This document shows positions 1 to 8,900 of a stretch of DNA of 26,963 bases, one piece after another. Source of the DNA: CAIMMJ01 sp037131955 (GTDB lineage Bacteria; Bacteroidota; Bacteroidia; UBA4408); NCBI GenBank assembly GCA_037131955.1, contig JBAXQC010000038.1, positions 1 through 26,963 of the forward strand, given 5' to 3'. The position numbers and the translations under genes were made by a program. How positions within the stretch are numbered: the first letter of the stretch is position 1; each line of letters opens with the position of its first letter. Under the pieces are notes generated by a model, which saw nothing but the letters and a program-made list of their open reading frames with translations, made no database searches and was not told the origin of the DNA.

Positions 1-2907
1 GGTTGGGATAGTTTTAATGGAACAACTTGGACTTTGGGCGTTACTGCTCCTCAAAATTTACCAACTGGAACAGGAAACAGACCGGGGAGAATTATTATTG
101 ACAAAGCTTCTATAACAGGCGCAGGAAGTTCTGCCGAAACATACAACGATATAATAATAATTGACGGAGGAGAATTGACTTTTGATGATGATGACAATCC
201 TCCAGTTGCTGCTGAATTACTATTTGCTTCAAAAAGAATTGAAGTTCTTTCTGGCGGTATTCTTCATATTGAAGGTGATATTGATCTTCCTTCAACTGCT
301 AGTTTAATTGTAAGAAGTGGTGGACAAATGATAATAAATCAAGCTTCAATGGTTAACGACCACCCAATGTGGGATGGCACAGAATTGTTTGAAGGAGGTT
401 CAACTGTTACTATCAATGATTGGAATTGGACTGCAACTCCAACAGTGGCTAGTTTAATTAATATTTCTAATGCAATTACAAACAATGCAAATGGCTATAA
501 ATTTGGGAACTTAATTGTAGATGTTACAACCACAGCAAACTGGAATATCATAGGTGGCAGTATAGGGATAATAAATTTAGTTGAAAACAATTTTGACATT
601 ACTAATGCCTCAGGTTTTTGGATTACTGGTGCAACAAATCAATCTAGTACAAACGGATACATAGTTAATGGTAATTTAACTGTATATGATGGTAATTTCT
701 CATTCGGAACTAACTACTCTGTAAATTCTTTTAACCATCAATTTACGATTAGAGGTAACTTCGAGAATCGTAGTAATGATGCATTTAAACTACATCATAA
801 TGCTAGTGGAACCCCTGTAAATTTAAATGGAAGCGTTACTTTTTTAGGAGATGTGATTATCGGTTCTACAGTAACTTCCTTCACAAACGACGGAGGTTCA
901 GGTTCTCCTTCAAGAATTGGAATGATAATGACAGGAGGAACACTTTTAGATCCAAATATCTTAGATGTAGCTCCAATTGCAGTAGCTGTGCCAATGACTA
1001 TTGGAAACGGATCAACAGCAACCTTTGTAAAATTACGCACACAGGATTTGGTAACGAATTCAGTAACAAGTTACACCGCGCCATTTACAGTTACAACAAA
1101 TGCATTACTTGATTTCGGATTTAACACTTTGGGCACAACAGCGCTCAATATTCGCAAAACAATTTCATCACCTGCTGGAACTAATACTTTCGTCACAAAT
1201 TCGGCTTCAACTTTAGTTATTACTTCACCTGATGGTATTCAACAAGCTTCAGGTACAACTGGTAATGTGCAGTATACAACTTCCAATAAGACTTTTAACC
1301 AATTAGCTACATTTTGGTACAAGGGTGTTGCGAATCAAGTTACAGGTGATGCAATTACTACAGCGTCCAATGGTAAAGTATTAATTGTAGAACTCAATGC
1401 TTTATCAACAACACTCACACTTACTAATGGAACTGGAATAACCAGTGCTACCGGGGTTGATGCTTTAGGTGGTAAACTAGAAATAAGACAAGGCACATTG
1501 GTTTCGCCAGCATTAGCTCCTATAACTTCAGATGGTCGTTTAATTATGACTGGTGGAGCATATAAAATTGCCGAGCTTAACACTTGTCCTCAACTTACGG
1601 GTGCTTATACATTATCAGGAGGAACTGTAAATTTAGATGGTGCAGGCAACCAAATATTAAGGGGTGGTAGAGATTACGTTAATCTCGCATTTAGCACTAG
1701 TGGAACAAAAACCCTTTCTTCTGCTTTAACAGCTAACTCTTTAAACGATTTAGTAACAATACAAGACGCTGCAATTTTAGATGTTGCAAGTAATGATTTT
1801 AGCGGTACTTCTGCACTTAACATGACTGGAACAAGCCGTTTCAGAATGAGCTTATTGAACACTACTTTACCTCAATTAACTGGTACCTACACTTTAACAG
1901 GAGGTACAGTAGAATTATATGGTACAGGTGCCGCTCAAACTCATTCTCTTAGAGGATCTGTTACTTACAACAATGTTGACATTAATGCAACAGCGGCATC
2001 AGTTGCAGCTACTCAAGCAAATGTTGTTGCAGGAGCAGGTTTTGCTTTAAGAGGAGCCATGATAGTAAATAGCCCAGCATGTTTTCAATTAGCAGGTGGT
2101 TTCACAATTACAGATGCTGGAACGAGTTCATTTACTTTGGCATCAGGATCAACTCTAAAATATGGCGGTACTATTGATGCAAGCGGTGCAACGGGTAATA
2201 TTCAAGTAGATACAAGAACTTTCTCTACAACTGCTTCTTACGGTTTTGTTGGTTCAACAACTCCCCAAGCAGTTGGTACAGGTTTACCTGCAAGTATGTT
2301 AAATTTATATATGGATAAAGGTGCTGCAACAAATGTTGTTACCTTGGCAGCAAATACAACCATTACCAATCAATTGGTATTGGGTACAGGTATTTTAGAT
2401 GCTGTTTCTAATACTGTTTCTGTTTCAAATACTGCTACAACAGCTGTTACAGGAGCATCCTCAAACTCATTTGTGAGTGGCAAATTAAACCGTAGTTTAC
2501 CTTCTTCCCTTTTAACTGGAACAACCTATGACTTCGCACTAGGAAAACAAAGCCCGATAACTTATTTACCAGCCAACTTAGTAAACCCAACTACAGGAAC
2601 TGGAACAGTAAGTGTTACAATGGAAGCTTTCAATGCTAATTCTGGAGGAACAGCTGATCCGAATTCAATTGGCTCTTTAAGCACTGCCGAGTATTGGTCT
2701 TTAGCTGCAACAGGAAACTTTAACGGTAGCCAATTTACGCTTTCACGCCCAACAGCAGTTTCACCTTTAAGTGCTATAGGAAGAAGCACAACTACTGCAA
2801 CAGGAACTTATGTTTTCATTGGTGGAACGCCATCGGGAAGTCAAATTGCTAACTCTAATTTCAGCGCTGGTAATACACAATTCCTGGCATTCGCTAATCC
2901 TATTGCA
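1..2907 (+). repeat. Super-module 1 of the giant protein (5' end cut)
   Basis: It begins with the end of a Trp-containing entry segment (W-x-x-x-x-x-TTW at 4-33). A long strand-repeat region follows, in which phrases of the type G-x-G-x-Q followed by hydrophobic strands recur (for example near 1636 and 1915). It ends in a closing segment from about 2470 to 2900 whose order is SG-x-LNR, then FALGK, then YWSL. That order matches the ends of the other three modules. Confidence 0.6.
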
Positions 2908-5900
2908 CCACCAACAATTACTTTAGTTCAAGGTACAAGTCCAACTTTTGCTCCTCAGGCAGATTATACAGGTTATGTTGGGCAAACGCTTACCATTACG
3001 GGCACAAACTTTACCAGCACAGCTAATATGTCTGTTTCCATTGGTGGTTTAGCAGCTACAACATTTACAGTGGTAAATTCTACTACAATAACTGCAGTAG
3101 TAGCACAAGCTGCATCTGGGGCCACTATTGTGGTAACAAATACAATTACTTCAGGTTCTGCTAGTGCTGGATTCACTTTCTTAGGTTGGATTTCTAATGC
3201 ATCTACCGATTGGGGAACAAGTTCTACATGGTTAGGTGGAGTTGTACCTCCAGCATCTGTTGCCATAACAATTGCCCATGCAGTAACTGCAAATGCGGCA
3301 GTTACCAATAATCCAAATACATTAACCATTCGTTCAGGAAGCAGTTTAACTTTTGGTGCATCTGGTACATTAACAGTTAATACAACTTTAACCAACAGTG
3401 GAAGTATTGTAATGACTGCTGGAGGTACATTAACAATGGCCAATGCTTCAACTTTTGCGAATGGTACAGCAACATTTACAGGTGGAACAGGAACTGTTGT
3501 TTTTGCTGGAACAGCCACAGTAACAACTACTGGTGGTATTCCATTTAATAATGTAACAATAAATGCTGCTATAAATCTTGGAGCAAGTACTTCAATTGCA
3601 GGTACCTTGCGTGTGAACCAAGGTGGAAGTATAATAACCAATGCTTTAACTTATGGAGCTGGTTCAACGCTATCTTACAATGGCTCAAGCAGTCAAACAG
3701 CTAATGCACTTGAATTCCCTGCTTCTAGTGGTCCTGTAAACTTTACAGTAAACAATAGTGTAAATGTGAGTTTACCATTTTCAAGAACAGTAAGTGGCAA
3801 CGTTAGGATTTTATCTGGAGATTTGAGAAATTCTTCTGGATCGGGAGTTACGTTAACAATGAGTGGTGCTGCTGCAACATTAGAAGTTACTGGAGCATTG
3901 CAAGGCACAGATATTGGAGCAGGAAATGATATTAATCTAATTATAAGTGGCACAACAACAGTGTCTGGTAGCAATGTTACAACTTGTAAAGTGCTTAATG
4001 CCACAGTAAATACGGGCGCTACTTTAGCCCTTGCAAGAAGTAACTTCGAAGTAAGATACGGTGCCTTTAATATTAATGGTACAGGTACTTTAAGAATAGA
4101 TGCAAATGGAAATGTGGCAGCAATCGATGGAAACAGCCGTGTTCCTATTTATGCTTCAACTGCAAACTTGGTTTACAACAGCGGAACTACTTATGGCCGT
4201 TTTGTAGAGTGGTCAACATTAAGTGGCCCCGCAGGTTATCCTGGAAATGTTACTATTCAAAATGGGACTACCTTAAACATTGGTACACCAACCACAGACT
4301 TGGGTATTGTTAGTAATTTAATACTAGGGGTAACTGGCAGTGCTGGTTCATTAAACATGCAGTCAACTGCCCAAGGAATTACAGTAGGCGGTAACGTAAA
4401 CATAGGTAGTGATGTGGCTACAAGTACATTAACTTTGTCTACTAATGCTTCAAGTCCTGCTCTAAGACTTGCAGGAAACTGGAATAGAAATAGTTTCGGT
4501 AGCTTTGTTGGCACTGGTGCTAATGGTAGAGGAGTTTTCTTTAATGGAACAGGCGCTCAAAGTTTAACAGCAAATGGCGGTGAAACATTCCAATTTTTAA
4601 TTATTCAAAAAACAGTAGGTACAAATTTAACTTTGAATAATGCAGTAACTGTTGCATCTGATTTAAATTTAACATCTGGGAACATCCTTCTTGGAACAAA
4701 TAATTTAACCCTTAATGCCACTGCTACAATTTCTAATGCAAGTGCCTCAAGTTTTATAATTACAAACGGAACAGGATATTTGCAAAAAGTATTTACAGCC
4801 AATGGTACATATACATGGCCTGTTGGAGATAACACAGGAACTGTAGAATATTCACCGGCTACCTTAAATGTAACTTCAAGTGGTGGTACACTAGGAATGA
4901 GAGTTGTAAATGCCCCACATCCAAATAATGGAAGTTCAGTTCATTACATCAATAGATATTGGAATACAAGCATGAGTGCAACATCATATAGTTGGGATGG
5001 AAGTTTTAATTACACCAATGCAGACGTTGTAGGAACTCAAACCAATATGTTATTGAATATTTATGACCCTAATGCACCAAACATTGGATGGACAGAATAT
5101 CCCTCAAGTTCTGCTGCAGCAAACGTCTTAACAGTAACAACTGGACCATCAACTGCAAGTTTAAACAATACAGATATCACAGGAAGAAAAGATGTTCCTT
5201 TGTATTACAGATCCATTGCATCTGGCGATTGGTCGGATGTTACAAAATGGGAATCTTCTACCGATCCTGCATTTATTTCACCTGCACCCACAACACCCGT
5301 GGCAACAGCACCAAACCACATAAATTCCGCTGGTATTCAAATCAGAAATTCACACACAATTACTGTTAGTACTGCCGTTGCTGCCAACGATTTGGATGTG
5401 CAAATAGGAGGGGTATTAACCGTTGGCGCTGGAGGGAATTTTACACTTGTAAATGGTTTTGCAGCAACAGATTTTACAGTTAATGGAACATTTAATGTAA
5501 ACAATACAACAACATTGGCAAGTGGCAGCAGTACCATTTTAAATTCTTCATGGAATACAAACACCACAGCATTAAGTTCACTCGGAAATCTGGTAGCTAA
5601 TAGTTCTGCAGTTTATACTCACAATGTAAATGGAGGAACTATACCAACTGCCACTTGGAACGCGGCCACAACTCTTATTATTTCTGGCATAACCAATACT
5701 GCTCCAACAGGTCTTTCTCAAAATTTTTACGACGTAGAATGGAACAGCCCAGGACAAAGCGCTGCAATTCAATTATCCTCAAATCCTTTTACAACAATTC
5801 AAAATAACCTAACCATTACAAATACAGGTTCTACGGTAAATGATTTGAGATTATTTTCTGGAACACTAGGTGGAACAACAAATATTGGAGGAAACCTTAT

Positions 5901-8900
5901 AATTAATGGAGGTAGATTAGGGTTAAGTAATGGAGGTGCATCAAATGTTGCAACTGTTGTAGTTAATGTTTCTGGCAATTTGGACGTTAATGCTGGTTTA
6001 TTAACCTTTACAGGAACAACCACTCAAACGGCAAATTTAAATACACTTAACATAACTGGTAACTTAACACTTAATGGTGGAAATGTCAATTTTAACTCTA
6101 CCGGGTTTGTATCCAGTGGAAACCAAACTCTTAACTTAGGAGGAAACTTAAATGTTCAAAGTGGTCAGATTTTACGTTCATTTGCCACCACTTCTTGCAC
6201 TTTCCGTTTCAATAAAGTATTGGGAACACAAACCTATTCAGCCTCAAATCCTGCTACTTCGGTATCAACACATCTTATTACTTGGGAAGTTGGAAATGGT
6301 ACTACTGAACCCGAATTAATTTTAACTAATTCAATAATAATAAAGAATGGTTCCACATTTAGGGTAAAAAACCAAGCAACATTAAATTGTGGAGCATTCT
6401 CTTATGTTGGCGATGATTCGGGTGGAACTACTTTTACTTTAGAAAGCGAAGCAACTATAAAAACAGCAAATGCTGATGGAATTATCTCTAATACAGGAAT
6501 TAACCTTGGGTCAGTGCAATCGGGATTGTCTAGAAACTTTAATTCAAACGCAAATTATATTTACAATGGCACATTCAATCAAGCAACTGGCACAGGTCTG
6601 CCAATTACCCATACCGGTACTTTAGAAATTGCTTCCTCCGCAACTGTAACACTTACTACCTCAGGTTCCACAGGATCTACTTTGGTATTGACATCAGGAA
6701 ATTTTGCAATAGGCAATAGTATTACATACAATGTTTCAAATGGAGGAACAGTAACTGGTAACGGGGGAGATTTTGCTACTGGAAATACTGGCGGTACACT
6801 CAATTTCTTGGGAAGCGGTTCGTTTTTAGGGGTTACTAATCCTTTTAATGTATCTGCAAGTGGTGGTGTTAACTTTGGCGGTGGTGCAAACACAACAACC
6901 ATTCAAAATAATGGTACTTTTATAATAAACTCAGTTGGCTTTGTTAGTACAAATGCACCGTTTTATAATTCAAATTCTACTCTCCAATACAATACTACTG
7001 GTAATTACGGCAGAGGCTTAGAATGGAGCGCTGCAAGTGGTAGAGGATATCCTGGAAACGTTCAAGTAAGTAACAACACAACATTGAATCCTGGTGCTGG
7101 AGGTAATACTGGAACAACATTTAATGCTTCAGGAAATGTAACTATTGATTCTGGTAGCAATATCTATATGGATTTTGGTGGAAATAACATGACAGTGCCA
7201 TTAATAATAAATGGAAATTTAACCTTGCTTGGACAAATATCTGGTTCAGGTTCTTTTGGAGGTGACATTAGAATTAAAGGAAATTGGATAAATAATGGTG
7301 TGGCTGCAAATAATTACTTCCCCAATTCAAGAGCTGTTTACTTTGATGGAAGCTCGGCTCAAACAATTGGCGGAACCAATACAGGGTCAAATCCATTTGC
7401 ATTTGTGTTTATAGATAATACATCAGGGGTTTCTTTACTTAGAAGTCAAACAATAAACAATCAATTAACACACACCAACGGATTATTAAGTTTAGGTAAT
7501 TTTGACTTAACTATGTCACCTGGTTCAACAATTACTGGTGCAACATCTACACGATATACCAATACCAATGGAAATGGTAGATTAATTCAAGAAGTAGTAA
7601 ATGGCGGAGGAGACAAAGTTTACCCTATTGGAACGGCAACTTCTTATGCTCCTGTTACTTTAAACCAAGGAAACACAACTGATGATATTGGCGTTAGAGT
7701 AAAAACTGCTCCTACATTTTTACCGAGTGTAAACGACGATACCCAAATGGTTAATTTTAGATACAACATAAATGAAGCTGTTGGCGGTGGAAACAACTTA
7801 ATTACTAAATTCCAATGGAACAGTTCAGACGAAGCTGCTGGGTTTATAAGATCCAGTACAGTTTATCATGGCGATTGGGATGGCTCTTTATGGCAAATAA
7901 GAGCAGCAAGTGCAACTGCTGGTGCCAATCCTTATTCTTCAACTGCAGCAGGTTTTATTGGGAACTTATCTGCAAAAGAATTTGTGGTAGGAAACATTAA
8001 TGGAATTAGAGGATGTTTTGCAACTGTTCAGGCAGGAGATTGGGACGATCCTTTAACTTGGGGTGGAACACTACCTCCAACAAATTCTACTGTTTGTTTA
8101 AGTCATGCCTTATCAGTTACAGCAATTAACCCTAATAACATCTCGGGTCTTACTTTTAATGCAGGTAGCAGTTTATCATTGTCGTCCTCAAGAACAATTA
8201 ATATTGTTGCAGGAGGCATAGTTTCAAATAATAGTGGTTCTGTAATTAATTTATCTAACGGAAAGGTAGCATTTCTGGGGAATGCTTCTATTGGTGGAAC
8301 CCAAAGTATTACTTTTAATAATTTAGATGTAAATGGAGCGGCTACTATAAACATTAGTCCAACGATTAATGGAACACTCAGCATTTTAAATTCTGGATTT
8401 ATTAATACAAATTCGGTGATTTATGGTCCTTCTTCAACCCTTAATTACATTCCATTTACGTCTTATAACGTAAGCACAGAATGGACAGGAAATAGTACAA
8501 CCCCAGGTTTAGGTGTACCTGCCAATGTAACCTTGGCAAACGGTGTAACCTTAAATATGCCCAATACCGCCAGAGGATGTGCAGGTACTTTGCAAATCGT
8601 TAATGGAACTTTGGTTTTAAACAATACTCCGGGTAGTGATTTATACATTGCTGGAGATTGGGTAAGACTAGCCTCAGGTAACTTCACACCAAACAACAGA
8701 GCAGTATTCTTTAACGGTACTGGCGCACAAACAATTTCCAATTCTTCATTAACTGAGTCTTTTCCATATCTTTACATTAATAAACCTTCAGGAACATTAA
8801 CACTAACCACTGATGTAAATATTACTTCAAATTCTGGCGCTGGTTTTGGACTATCTAACGGTGGAAATTTAAATTTAAATAATTTCTTTCTAAATTTTGC

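Noticed and set aside
2973..3641. Long minus-strand open frame of 222 codons inside the giant gene, with several others alike (795-1040, 3693-4004, 6579-6902)
   Set aside because: They lie fully antisense to a well-supported repeat protein, share its reading register and have V/P/A-rich texts expected from reversing Thr/Asn/Gly-rich codons; no promoter or family resemblance was seen.
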